From Bacteroidales bacterium (GTDB taxonomy: Bacteria > Bacteroidota > Bacteroidia > Bacteroidales > VadinHA17), in the NCBI GenBank assembly GCA_003157015.1, contig PMIJ01000192.1, positions 1 to 48,083 on the forward strand: DNA of 48,083 nucleotides, written 5' to 3'. Numbering within the stretch: position 1 is the stretch's first letter; every line of letters starts with the position of its first letter. Positions 25,404 through 33,217 of this stretch are shown in pieces. Both the position numbers and the translations under genes were made by a program. The notes beneath the pieces are model-generated. The model was not told where the DNA came from. It did no database searches and was given only the letters and a program-made list of their open reading frames with translations.

Positions 25404-26201
25404 ATGAAACTTTTCTACAGGAAATATGGCAATGGACCTCCTCTGATAATTCTTCATGGTTTGTACGGATCGTCAGATAACTGGGTAACAATAGCCAAAA
25501 GTCTTAGCGACAGTTTCACCGTTTATCTGCCCGATCAGCGGAACCACGGACAATCACCGCACAGCCAGTTACATGATTATGTCTCAATGAGAGACGATTT
25601 ATATGAACTGGTAAATGATTTGGGCCTTAAGAAGTTTTTTCTAGCCGGTCACAGTATGGGAGGAAAAACAGCAATTGCATTTGCTCTGAAATGGCCCGAA
25701 ATACTTAACGGATTGCTGATTGCAGATATCTCTCCTTTTACAAGCATAAAACTGAGGGATTCTGTATATTCTCAGCATTATACAATCCTGAATGCAATTA
25801 TATCGTTAGATCCGGGAAAAATATCAAACCGCAGTGAAGCGGAAAAATTTCTAACTCAGAGTATCCCTTCTGAAAAGGAAAGAGGTCTTATCCTCAAGAA
25901 TCTACAAAGGAATTCAGATAATACTTTCACATGGAAACTGAACGCTTCTTCACTTCTGAAAAACCTCGGCAAAATTATGGAGGGCATAGAATATCAGACT
26001 GATTTCAACCAGCAGATTACTGGTTTTCCGGTTATATTCCTCAGGGGTACCGATTCAGACTATATTCCAAAGGAAGATTTCCGGGACATCCTTAATGTTT
26101 TTCCAGCTGCTGATATCATTGATGTTGAAGGAGCCGGCCACTGGATCCAGGTTGACAGACCTGACGAGGTTGTGAAGTATATTAGAAGGCTATTGCAGTG
26201 A
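25404..26201 (+). CDS. Alpha/beta hydrolase, YbfF-like esterase
   Basis: 265 aa. The triad is Ser84 (AGHSMGG), an Asp near 217-219 (RGTDSDYI) and His246 (GAGHW). 'LHGLYGSSDNW' and 'DQRNHGQSP' match the YbfF branch of cytoplasmic acyl esterases, whose in vivo substrate is unsettled. No signal peptide. It begins 11 bp after pdxJ and is probably cotranscribed. Confidence 0.85.
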   Translation: MKLFYRKYGNGPPLIILHGLYGSSDNWVTIAKSLSDSFTVYLPDQRNHGQSPHSQLHDYVSMRDDLYELVNDLGLKKFFLAGHSMGGKTAIAFALKWPEILNGLLIADISPFTSIKLRDSVYSQHYTILNAIISLDPGKISNRSEAEKFLTQSIPSEKERGLILKNLQRNSDNTFTWKLNASSLLKNLGKIMEGIEYQTDFNQQITGFPVIFLRGTDSDYIPKEDFRDILNVFPAADIIDVEGAGHWIQVDRPDEVVKYIRRLLQ

Positions 26202-26231
26202 TTATTGTGAAATCTTTTGACTCTGAGAAAA

Positions 26232-26957
26232 TCACTGAAATGTAATCGATTCTATATTATCTTCATTTATTCCCGGTAAATTCATGAATCTCAGGAGCAC
26301 ACGGGCAATTGCCAGCACATCTTTTTCACAATATTGTGCAATTCTCTGAAGATTGTCTTCATCATAGAAAATTCCCGCTACCATGCTTCCGTCAATGTCA
26401 TCTTTGGGCGTCGGAATACCCAGAACTGAGGTCAGCAGGTCGAGCGATGTATAGTTTTTATAATCACCAAACTTCCAAAGATCCATAGTATCCAGTAATT
26501 TTATTTCCCATGGTTTCTTCCCCGCATTATCCAGTATTTCAGGAATAGTCAGTTCATTAATAATCATCCTTCTGGCGATGTATGGGAAGTCGAATTCTTT
26601 CCCGTTATGAGCACACAGAGTTGCTCCCTTGTTAGTCCTTGAGAACTTTGATAACATAACAGAAAACTCCGATAAAAGTGATTTTTCGTCTTTTCCAAAG
26701 AAAGATTTAAGCCTGAAGCTGAACGGATTTTTCACCCTTATAAAACCCACCGAGATACAGATTATTTTTCCGAATTCCGAGTAGATGCCTGCTCTCTCAT
26801 AAACATCCTGAGCTGTTTGATCAGGAGCTCTGAATTGTCTGGATTTCTTTTCCCACAGATTCTGCATCGCCGCATTTAGCATTTCAAATGATGATGATTC
26901 AGGCACTGTTTCAATATCGAGGAACATGATATCCTCCACTTTTAAGTTTTCAAGCAT
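26232..26957 (-). CDS. 3'-5' exonuclease, PolB-exonuclease-like (DEDDy)
   Basis: 241 aa. The three exonuclease motifs are visible: Asp14/Glu16 in FLDIETVPE, 'LCAHNGKEFDFPYIARRM' (~114-131) and 'YCEKDVLAIARV' near the C terminus. This matches the family of stand-alone predicted exonucleases related to the DNA polymerase B proofreading domain. It probably trims DNA or RNA 3' ends; its role is not known. It lies 5 bp downstream of the uridine kinase pseudogene on the same strand and is convergent with the esterase across 30 bp. Confidence 0.82.
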   Translation of the reverse strand: MLENLKVEDIMFLDIETVPESSSFEMLNAAMQNLWEKKSRQFRAPDQTAQDVYERAGIYSEFGKIICISVGFIRVKNPFSFRLKSFFGKDEKSLLSEFSVMLSKFSRTNKGATLCAHNGKEFDFPYIARRMIINELTIPEILDNAGKKPWEIKLLDTMDLWKFGDYKNYTSLDLLTSVLGIPTPKDDIDGSMVAGIFYDEDNLQRIAQYCEKDVLAIARVLLRFMNLPGINEDNIESITFQ

Positions 26958-26962
26958 AATAC

Positions 26963-27252
26963 TTAAGGTTTAATTTTGGACAGATGCTTTTCTATAATTG
27001 AAATCAAAACCTCTATTCCAACCTGATTTTCACCTCCCCTCGGAATAATAATATCGGCATAACGTTTTGAAGGTTCAATAAACTGCAGATGTGAGGGCTT
27101 CACAGTATCGTGATACCTTTCAAGCACTTTATGTACCGACCTGCCGCGTTCAATATTATCCCAACCTCATTATCAGGAAACACTTCCATGATTTTTTTCA
27201 CTACTGTCGATTTTCCTGAACCGGTGCCACCTGCTATTCCAACTATCAACAT
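26963..27252 (-). pseudogene. udk: Uridine kinase, internal out-of-frame deletion
   Basis: The start (ATG at 27252) gives a normal uridine kinase opening, with the P-loop GIAGGTGSGKST, up to about residue 33 ('NEVGII'). The sequence then jumps: in a different frame the reading resumes as '[20 protein letters not shown]' and runs to the normal C-terminal end with '[20 protein letters not shown]', stop at 26963. Compared with the family (~205 aa), about 110 residues, including the uridine-binding and lid regions, are missing, and the junction is out of frame. The first frame stops at 27100. Short AT-rich similarity at the junction could have promoted the deletion. Flanking genes are intact. A collapse during assembly is an alternative. 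Confidence 0.85.
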
Positions 27253-27291
27253 ATTTGTTAATTTTGCGGTAATAAATATCAAAAATAGGAA

Positions 27292-27497
27292 GAAGTTTGA
27301 AGTGTACCAGAGATTGAAGTACATAAAGTTTAATAAAAGTTTGGAGTGAACTAAAGTTTGGAGTACTTAAAGTTGAAAAAGACGAAAAAGTTGAAAAGGC
27401 TGAAAAGTTTAGGATGCTTAATTTTTCCCAAGGATTCCGATTACTCTTTGCATTCCGTTACTTTAGGCACTCTAGCCACTCTAGCCACTTTAAACTT
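27292..27497. repeat. Palindromic word array, AAAGTTTGGAGT / AGAGTGGCT type
   Basis: Right arm (27456-27497), read on the minus strand, contains four 9-nt units: AAAGTGGCT, AGAGTGGCT, AGAGTGCCT, AAAGTAACG. Left arm (27296-27380) contains 17-nt units such as GGAGTGAACTAAAGTTT and GGAGTACTTAAAGTTGA on the plus strand. The arms are roughly complementary. It fills the ~260-bp gap between the udk start and manA, which has no other gene. Confidence 0.65.
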
Positions 27498-27512
27498 ATT
27501 AAAATCTAATAT

Positions 27513-28508
27513 ATGTCTGACCTATATCCGCTTAAATTTGAAACAGTATTAAAAGAAAAAGTCTGGGGGGGAGATGCTCTGGCAACGAGGTTTAATAAAA
27601 GAGCCACTGAATCACTTTCTATTGGTGAAAGCTGGGAGTTGTCAGCTGTAGCTGAAAACCAGTCAGTAGTGAGTAATGGTTTTCTTGCCGGCAATAATAT
27701 AGAAGAACTAATTGAAGTTTACATGGGCGATATAACCGGAGACTCGATATTTGAAAAATTCGGGAATGAGTTTCCGCTGTTAATCAAATTTATTGAGGCT
27801 CGTGAAGATCTTTCAATCCAGGTACATCCAAATAATGACCTGGCAAGGAAGAGACATAATGCTTATGGAAAAACAGAGATGTGGTATATTCTTGAAAGCA
27901 AACCCGGCTCAAAAATCTATACTGGATTCAAAGACGGAGTTACAAAGGAGAATTATGAGGAGGCTGTCAAAAAAGGAAGTATTGATAAGCTTTTAAATAT
28001 CGAAACAGCCGAACCGGGAGATGCATTCTTTACACCTGCCGGGAGGGTTCATGCAATAGGTGCCGGCATAGTTCTGGTTGAAATACAGCAAACATCTGAT
28101 ATTACTTACAGGATATTTGACTGGAACAGGAAGAACACGGGAAAAGAAAAAAGGGAATTACATACTGACCTGGCTCTTGAGGCCATCGATTTTAAACAGT
28201 CTGGTAAAAATAAAATCAGAGTGGAACCGGTAATTAATAAGTCAGGAAATCTGGTCAGTTGTGAGTTTTTCAACACTGATATATTAGCTTTTAACCGGCC
28301 TCTGGAAAAAGAATATTATTCAAATGATTCATTTGTTGTGTACATTTGTATTGAGGGTGAATTTTTAATCTGTTGGGATGACAATTCCGACAAGGTCACA
28401 AAAGGTGAAACTGTTCTTCTGCCTGCAATGATCAAGGAGGTTACATTGAAACCGATAAACGAAGCACGTTTACTTGAGGTATATATAAATTCTGAAATTG
28501 CTATTTAA
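27513..28508 (+). CDS. manA: Mannose-6-phosphate isomerase, class I
   Basis: 331 aa, the short cupin type. Interconverts fructose 6-phosphate and mannose 6-phosphate, feeding GDP-mannose for envelope sugars. Zinc ligands Gln103, His105 (QVHPNN), Glu122 and His180 (PAGRVHAIG) are present. The gene stands alone between two palindromic arrays. Confidence 0.93.
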   Translation: MSDLYPLKFETVLKEKVWGGDALATRFNKRATESLSIGESWELSAVAENQSVVSNGFLAGNNIEELIEVYMGDITGDSIFEKFGNEFPLLIKFIEAREDLSIQVHPNNDLARKRHNAYGKTEMWYILESKPGSKIYTGFKDGVTKENYEEAVKKGSIDKLLNIETAEPGDAFFTPAGRVHAIGAGIVLVEIQQTSDITYRIFDWNRKNTGKEKRELHTDLALEAIDFKQSGKNKIRVEPVINKSGNLVSCEFFNTDILAFNRPLEKEYYSNDSFVVYICIEGEFLICWDDNSDKVTKGETVLLPAMIKEVTLKPINEARLLEVYINSEIAI

Positions 28509-28519
28509 ATAGAAAAAGA

Positions 28520-28596
28520 GTCACCACGAAGAACACATAAAACACCGAAGAAAACGCAGGATAAATCCGTGAGGTTCAGTGAACTCCGTGGTTAAT
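28520..28596. repeat. Palindromic 10-nt-word array B (CACGAAG type)
   Basis: Left arm words: CACGAAGAA, CACATAAAA, CACCGAAG; right arm, on the minus strand, CACGGAGTT, CACTGAACCT, CACGGATT. It is the same architecture as array A with a more decayed spacing. It begins 11 bp after the manA stop and ends about 30 bp before the YwqK-like gene. Confidence 0.7.
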
Positions 28597-28627
28597 TTAC
28601 CAGAAATAAAACCAAAATTTTAATCAT

Positions 28628-29398
28628 ATGAGAATATTTTCAGGTTCATTTTTGCTGATCTTAGCAATATCTTTTATAACAAGTTGTACTGGAAAAGGGC
28701 CTGCTAAAAAAGAGCCTCAGCCAATCGCTGACACTATATCAGTTCATGATACAGGTTATACAGGCATAAAGCAGTATATGAGCGGAAAATCACTGGTCAA
28801 AGAGGTTACTTTCAAAAACGGGGTAAGGGAAGGTTTGATGAAATCATTTTATCAGACTGGGGAAGTCCGTCAGACATTCTGGTACGAGAAAGGTCTGAGG
28901 GAAGATTCATCTATGTGGTATTACCAGGAGGGGCAGAAATTTAGAGCTACTCCATATAAAAGAGATACTGTCGACGGAATACAGAAACAGTATTACAGGA
29001 ATGGAAGGCTGAGAGCCAAACTTGGCTACTCCAAGGGATTGCGCACTATATTTTTTCAGGAATTTACACCCGAAGGAAAAATCATCAGCGGTTATCCTGC
29101 TCTTGTAGTCAACATTGCTGATAATTATAAAACTAACGGCATTTACAAAATCTCACTTGCACTTTCAGATAAATCAACCAGGGTCAGATACTGGCGCGGT
29201 GAACTTTTAAACGGGTTATTTGACACTGCTCATTGCAAAAGGATAAATACTTTCAGAGGTATTGGTTCTCTTGATCTGAAAAAATCCGGATCACACAAAG
29301 CATCGTATGTGGGGGTAATAGCTGAAATACTGACTAATTTCGGGAACAATTATCTGGCATATAAAAAGATAGAGTTGCCCTATGACGATCTAAATTAA
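28628..29398 (+). CDS. Lipoprotein with YwqK-like (MORN-type) repeats
   Basis: 256 aa. Lipoprotein signal with lipobox around Cys20 (ITSC). Residues ~45-165 hold three to four repeats of the form 'x-Y-x-x-G-x-x-x-x-x-x-W/F-Y-x-x-G' ('SFYQTGEVRQTFWYEKG', 'YYRNGRLRAKLGYSKG'), the MORN_2 pattern of the so-called YwqK antitoxin family. The antitoxin label is inherited; in Bacteroidota these are mostly envelope proteins of unknown function. Residues 170-256 have no family signal I recognise. It ends 8 bp before engB and is probably cotranscribed with it. Confidence 0.7.
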   Translation: MRIFSGSFLLILAISFITSCTGKGPAKKEPQPIADTISVHDTGYTGIKQYMSGKSLVKEVTFKNGVREGLMKSFYQTGEVRQTFWYEKGLREDSSMWYYQEGQKFRATPYKRDTVDGIQKQYYRNGRLRAKLGYSKGLRTIFFQEFTPEGKIISGYPALVVNIADNYKTNGIYKISLALSDKSTRVRYWRGELLNGLFDTAHCKRINTFRGIGSLDLKKSGSHKASYVGVIAEILTNFGNNYLAYKKIELPYDDLN

Positions 29399-29406
29399 GC
29401 TTCTTT

Positions 29407-30015
29407 ATGATTATTCAATCAGCTGTCTTCATCAAAAGCAGCCCTACAGTAAAAGAATGTCCCGCACCACCAAAACCCGAGTTCGGGTTCATTGGAAGAT
29501 CAAATGTGGGGAAATCTTCACTGATAAATATGCTGACAGGCTGGTCAAAACTTGCAAAAACGTCTATACAGCCCGGAAAGACAAGAACAATAAACCACTT
29601 CGCAGTGAATGACAGATGGTACCTGGTTGATCTTCCCGGCTACGGTTATGCAAAAGTGCCAGTGAAGCTTAGAGAAAAATGGGTTAGAGCTACTGAAGAA
29701 TATATTCTGAAAAGAGAAAACCTGGTGTCGTTGTTCGTGCTTCTCGATTCACGTCTTAAGCCTCAACGATCCGATATAGAATTTATGGAGTTTTTGGGAC
29801 TGAACAGAATCCCGTTTGCCAGGGTCTTTACCAAAAGTGATAAAATTACTCTTACGGCTCTTAAGAATTCCGTTGATCTATATAATTCAGAAATGTTGAA
29901 AAACTGGGAATCATTGCCTGTATCTTTCATTACTTCAGCTGTAAAAGGAATTGGCAGGGATGAAATACTGAACTACATTGAAGAATCTATGAACAATTTT
30001 TCAACTGGTTCCTGA
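29407..30015 (+). CDS. engB: Ribosome biogenesis GTP-binding protein YihA/YsxC (EngB)
   Basis: 202 aa. A small TRAFAC GTPase needed for 50S maturation. G1 GRSNVGKSS (30-38), G2 Thr in KTRT (58-61), G3 DLPGYG (75-80), G4 TKSD (142-145) and the G5 'SAVKG' are all intact. Next gene prs is 69 bp downstream with its own candidate -7 box (TAATTTTG, 30032-30039). Confidence 0.95.
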   Translation: MIIQSAVFIKSSPTVKECPAPPKPEFGFIGRSNVGKSSLINMLTGWSKLAKTSIQPGKTRTINHFAVNDRWYLVDLPGYGYAKVPVKLREKWVRATEEYILKRENLVSLFVLLDSRLKPQRSDIEFMEFLGLNRIPFARVFTKSDKITLTALKNSVDLYNSEMLKNWESLPVSFITSAVKGIGRDEILNYIEESMNNFSTGS

Positions 30016-30084
30016 TATCGGCCGGAATTTATAATTTTGTACTCAGGTTTTGATCTCTTTATTTAATCGTAAAAAAAAAGGAAA

Positions 30085-31023
30085 ATGTTTGGAACGGCAC
30101 CTATGAAAGTCTTTTCCTGCAGGTCTTCAAAAGATTTAGCTCAAAAAATTACAGATAAACTTGGAATCGAACTCGGGAAAAGCACCGTGACAAGTTTCAG
30201 TGATGGAGAATTTCAACCATGCTTCGATGAATCAGTCAGAGGTTGTATGGTTTTTATCATACAATCAACCAACCCGCCTGCAGATAATCTTTTTGAACTT
30301 CTCCTGATGATTGATGCAGCGAAAAGGGCTTCCGCATATAAAGTGATTGCTGTAATTCCCTATTACGGTTTTGCAAGACAGGACAGGAAAGACAGACCAA
30401 GGGTATCGATCGGTTCGAAATTGTCGGCCGATCTTCTAAGTACTGCGGGTGTTGACAGAGTCATTACTATGGATCTTCATGCCGATCAGATACAGGGTTT
30501 CTTCAATGTACCTGTTGATCACCTTTTTGGATCAGCAATATTTGCGCCTTACATAGCAAACCTTAAGCTTAAGAATCTTACAGTTTCAGCTCCCGATATG
30601 GGAGGCTCAAAGAGAGCCAATGCATATTCGAGACATCTTCAGTCTGAAATGGTCTTATGTTACAAGCTACGTAAAAAACCAAATGTTGTAGAAGAGATGT
30701 CTATAATAGGCGAAGTGGAAGGACGAAATGTTGTAATAATCGATGATATGGTCGATACAGCTGGAACTCTCGCACTTGCAGCCAATATGATGAAAGACAG
30801 GGGCGCCACAAGCATCAGGGCATTCGCCACACATCCTATACTTTCCGGGAATGCTGTAGAAAGAATTAACAATTCAGCTTTAGAGGAACTTGTGGTGAGC
30901 GATTCTGTTCCTTTTACCAACAGTTCCAAAAAGATAAAAGTGCTCTCAATTGCAGATATTTTTGCCAAGACTATTCAGGCAGTAACAGAAAATCATTCAA
31001 TCAGCACAAATTTTGTATTCTGA
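30085..31023 (+). CDS. prs: Ribose-phosphate pyrophosphokinase (PRPP synthetase)
   Basis: 312 aa. Makes PRPP from ribose 5-phosphate and ATP for nucleotide, His and Trp synthesis. The PRPP loop 'VVIIDDMVDTAGTL' (~214-227), 'DLHADQIQGFF' and 'PYYGFARQDRKDRPR' (the flexible catalytic loop) are present. The first few residues vary between homologues; the ATG at 30085 is preceded by an A-rich run and is accepted, with Met7 as an alternative. Confidence 0.95.
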   Translation: MFGTAPMKVFSCRSSKDLAQKITDKLGIELGKSTVTSFSDGEFQPCFDESVRGCMVFIIQSTNPPADNLFELLLMIDAAKRASAYKVIAVIPYYGFARQDRKDRPRVSIGSKLSADLLSTAGVDRVITMDLHADQIQGFFNVPVDHLFGSAIFAPYIANLKLKNLTVSAPDMGGSKRANAYSRHLQSEMVLCYKLRKKPNVVEEMSIIGEVEGRNVVIIDDMVDTAGTLALAANMMKDRGATSIRAFATHPILSGNAVERINNSALEELVVSDSVPFTNSSKKIKVLSIADIFAKTIQAVTENHSISTNFVF

Positions 31024-31042
31024 TTCCTTTGTCCTATATTTG
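31012..31042 (+). promoter_or_regulatory. Bacteroidota-type promoter for rplY
   Basis: TTTG at 31012-31015, exactly 19 nt, then TATATTTG at 31035-31042: a complete match to the Bacteroidota -33/-7 consensus. It lies across the 3' end of prs and about 85 nt before the rplY ATG, giving a leader long enough for regulation. Confidence 0.75.
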
Positions 31043-31127
31043 CAGGCCAATTTTTTAATTAATGTCAAACGTGTAATGGGGAGTTTTCGGGATGATAACT
31101 CTTAGTAGCACAATAACTTTTAGACAA

Positions 31128-31787
31128 ATGAAGACAATAGAAATTAATGGAACTTTCAGAACTGAATTAGGGAAGAAGAGTTCCAGGGAAATCAGAAAAA
31201 CAGGAAATGTGCCATGTGTTATTTACGGGAAAGAAAAGAACATTCATTTTTACGCACATGAGAACAGTTTTAAAAACCTTGTATATACTCCTGCAGCTCA
31301 CCTGGTAAAATTAATTATTGAAGATAAAGTTTACGATGCCGTTTTGAAGGATATGCAGTTCCACCCTGTTAAAGACAATATTCTGCACGCTGATTTTATT
31401 GAAATTCATGATAAAAAACCGGTAGTGATAAATATCCCGATAAAAGTATCAGGAGACTCGGTCGGTGTTATCGCCGGAGGAAAATTAAGCATTAAAAGAA
31501 GAAGCCTGAAAGTAAAAGGTTTCGCTAATGATCTCCCGGAAACGCTTCCTATTGACATCACTGATCTGAAGATTCATGAAGGAATAAAAGTAGGTGAATT
31601 ATCATATGATAAGATAGAATTACTTGATCCTAAAAAATCGATGGTTCTTACTATTGCCACTTCACGTGTTGCACAGAAAACCGATGAGGAAGTCCTTGCT
31701 GAAACAGCAGCAGCAGAAGCAGCAACCACAGCATCAGCTGCAGCAGCAGGATCAGCTGCAGCTCCTGAAACACCAGCAGCTAAGTAG
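31128..31787 (+). CDS. rplY: 50S ribosomal protein L25/general stress protein Ctc
   Basis: 219 aa from the ATG at 31128 (MKTIEINGTFR); an upstream in-frame ATG (31092) lies in the leader and is rejected because conservation starts at MKTIE. The L25 domain (~5-90; 'RKTGNVPCVIYGKEKNIHF') binds 5S rRNA, followed by the TL5/Ctc beta-domain (~95-185; 'DVIEIHDKKPVVINIPI'-like). The last ~30 residues are an Ala/Thr/Pro-rich disordered tail common in this phylum. It precedes pth by 34 bp, a conserved pairing. Confidence 0.93.
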   Translation: MKTIEINGTFRTELGKKSSREIRKTGNVPCVIYGKEKNIHFYAHENSFKNLVYTPAAHLVKLIIEDKVYDAVLKDMQFHPVKDNILHADFIEIHDKKPVVINIPIKVSGDSVGVIAGGKLSIKRRSLKVKGFANDLPETLPIDITDLKIHEGIKVGELSYDKIELLDPKKSMVLTIATSRVAQKTDEEVLAETAAAEAATTASAAAAGSAAAPETPAAK

Positions 31788-31821
31788 AACCTGAGTTTTT
31801 TTGATTAAACATTCAGGCTTC

Positions 31822-32430
31822 ATGAAATATCTGATAGTTGGCCTGGGAAATATTGGTGAAGAGTATAAAGATACCCGCCATAATATAGGATTTACATTAT
31901 TGGACGCCATGGCCATGGCGTCCAATGTTTCTTTTAAGGAGAGACGTTATGGTTCGGTTTGTGAGATCAGGCACAAAGGACAGGTTCTCTTCCTTCTCAA
32001 ACCATCGACATATATGAATCTCAGCGGCAATGCAGTGGATTATTGGCTGAAAAAGGAAAAAATCCTTGTTGAAAACCTGCTCGTGATTGTCGACGACATT
32101 GCTCTCCCACTCGGAAGTATCCGTCTGAGAAGCAAGGGCAGCGATGGTGGCCATAACGGATTGGCTCATATCAGCTCAATACTGGCTACCAATGAGTATG
32201 CGAGGATAAGAATCGGAATAGGCAACAGGTTCAGGAAAGGCGGGCAAATCGGGTATGTTCTTGGCAAATGGGATACTGAAGAAAGGAAACTCATGGAAGA
32301 AAGAATTTCAATAGTGATCGATATGATAAAATCATTTGCCTTCGCAGGGGTTGAACTGACAATGACAGCTTTTAATAAAGTTGGTAAAGTCCCTCCCCCT
32401 GAAAAAGAGTCAACTGCCGGACCAGTCTAA
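31822..32430 (+). CDS. pth: Peptidyl-tRNA hydrolase
   Basis: 202 aa from the ATG at 31822 (MKYLIVGLGNIG). An upstream TTG (31801) in the same frame is not needed. Recycles peptidyl-tRNA. Catalytic His20 (DTRHNIGF), Asp92 (VDDIAL), Asn10, Asn66 (YMNLSG) and His111 (GGHNG) are in place. A perfect 28-bp DNA palindrome lies inside the gene (31899-31926). It follows rplY and ends 4 bp before palindromic array C. Confidence 0.95.
   Translation: MKYLIVGLGNIGEEYKDTRHNIGFTLLDAMAMASNVSFKERRYGSVCEIRHKGQVLFLLKPSTYMNLSGNAVDYWLKKEKILVENLLVIVDDIALPLGSIRLRSKGSDGGHNGLAHISSILATNEYARIRIGIGNRFRKGGQIGYVLGKWDTEERKLMEERISIVIDMIKSFAFAGVELTMTAFNKVGKVPPPEKESTAGPV
31899..31926. repeat. 28-bp perfect palindrome inside pth
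   Basis: The two 14-nt halves (31899-31912 and 31913-31926) are exact reverse complements centred between 31912 and 31913, core GGACGCCATGGCCATGGCGT. It encodes pth residues 26-35 (LLDAMAMASN) in frame. The mRNA would fold into a short tight hairpin. Confidence 0.8.
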
Positions 32431-32433
32431 AAA

Positions 32434-32537
32434 ATCCTTTGAGTACCTTTGTGATAACCTTCGTGTCCTTTGCGTTAAAACATAATTCATTGAACCACAA
32501 AGGTTCACAAAATAAACTACAAAGTAACACTAAGGGA
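32434..32537. repeat. Palindromic 10-nt-word array C (CACAAAGG type)
   Basis: Right arm (32492-32537): CACAAAGGTT, CACAAAATAA, (A)CTACAAAGTAA, CACTAAGGG. Left arm (32434-32480) on the minus strand: CGCAAAGGA, CACGAAGGTTAT, CACAAAGGTA, CTCAAAGGAT. It begins 3 bp after the pth stop and closely parallels array A. Confidence 0.75.
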
Positions 32538-32619
32538 AAATAACATAATAAGGACTTTTCAGACATTTACCTAATTTGCTAAATACAGATGTATTTAGTT
32601 TCAGACTAAGATTGAATTA

Positions 32620-33024
32620 ATGACTGATAATAAAACTATACGGGTCGATAAATTTCTCTGGTCGGTAAGGATTTATAAGACCCGGAGCATAGCTTCTGAT
32701 GAATGCAGGAAAGGGAGGATATTCATCAATGATGCACAGGTAAAACCTTCACGCACTGTTTTAAAAGACGAGATAATAGTTGTAAAAAAACCGCCTGTCA
32801 TTTTTTCATATAAAGTTATTGAGCCAATAGAAAACCGGGTTTCGGCAAAACTTGTCGGACAATTCATCGAAGATCTGACACCCGCTGAGGAAAAGGCAAA
32901 ACTTGATATCAGGCAGTCGGTTGGAATTGTATTCAGGGACAAAGGTACCGGTCGACCCACAAAAAAAGAGCGTAGACTGATCGACAGGATTCAAGATGAT
33001 ATCCTCGACTTAGATGGAGGTTGA
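32620..33024 (+). CDS. hslR: S4-domain RNA-binding protein (Hsp15 family)
   Basis: 134 aa. The N-terminal S4 domain (~6-65; 'IRVDKFLWSVRIYKTRSIA' with 'CRKGRIFIND') binds structured RNA. The C-terminal region (~90-134) is basic and charged. Hsp15 rescues 50S subunits that carry nascent chains. The setting next to pth, the peptidyl-tRNA recycler, fits that role, although the palindromic array separates the two genes. Confidence 0.88.
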   Translation: MTDNKTIRVDKFLWSVRIYKTRSIASDECRKGRIFINDAQVKPSRTVLKDEIIVVKKPPVIFSYKVIEPIENRVSAKLVGQFIEDLTPAEEKAKLDIRQSVGIVFRDKGTGRPTKKERRLIDRIQDDILDLDGG

Positions 33025-33060
33025 GATTAAGGTTAAGGTTTCTCAACCTAAGCCTCAACC
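33019..33060. repeat. AAGGTT-word hairpin after hslR
   Basis: GGTTGAGATTAAGGTT (33019-33034) pairs with AACCTAAGCCTCAACC (33045-33060), 13 of 16 positions. The left arm overlaps the hslR stop. TTTACCTT follows. It may be a terminator for hslR; its short repeated words (AAGGTT, GGTTGAG) recall the larger arrays nearby. Confidence 0.5.
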
Positions 33061-33217
33061 TTTACCTTCACATGGTGGTATAAAGACGTAATATTTCAAT
33101 ATTTGTTATAAAAGTAATTCCACTTTAAGTACAACATTTCACTTTTTTTTATCTTGCAGTCAACAACTTCAGAGCAAGAATAAAATGATGACGTGAAGGT
33201 GTTTATTTTTTTATTGA

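Noticed and set aside
27100..27324. 74-codon frame with a P-loop as an intact small kinase
   Set aside because: The first 24 codons precede the real udk start and the last ~16 are out of frame; the other frame carries the true uridine kinase C terminus, so it is a pseudogene.
28628..29398. Toxin-antitoxin system suggested by the YwqK name
   Set aside because: No toxin gene is adjacent; it is a lipoprotein with MORN-type repeats, so the antitoxin label is not supported.
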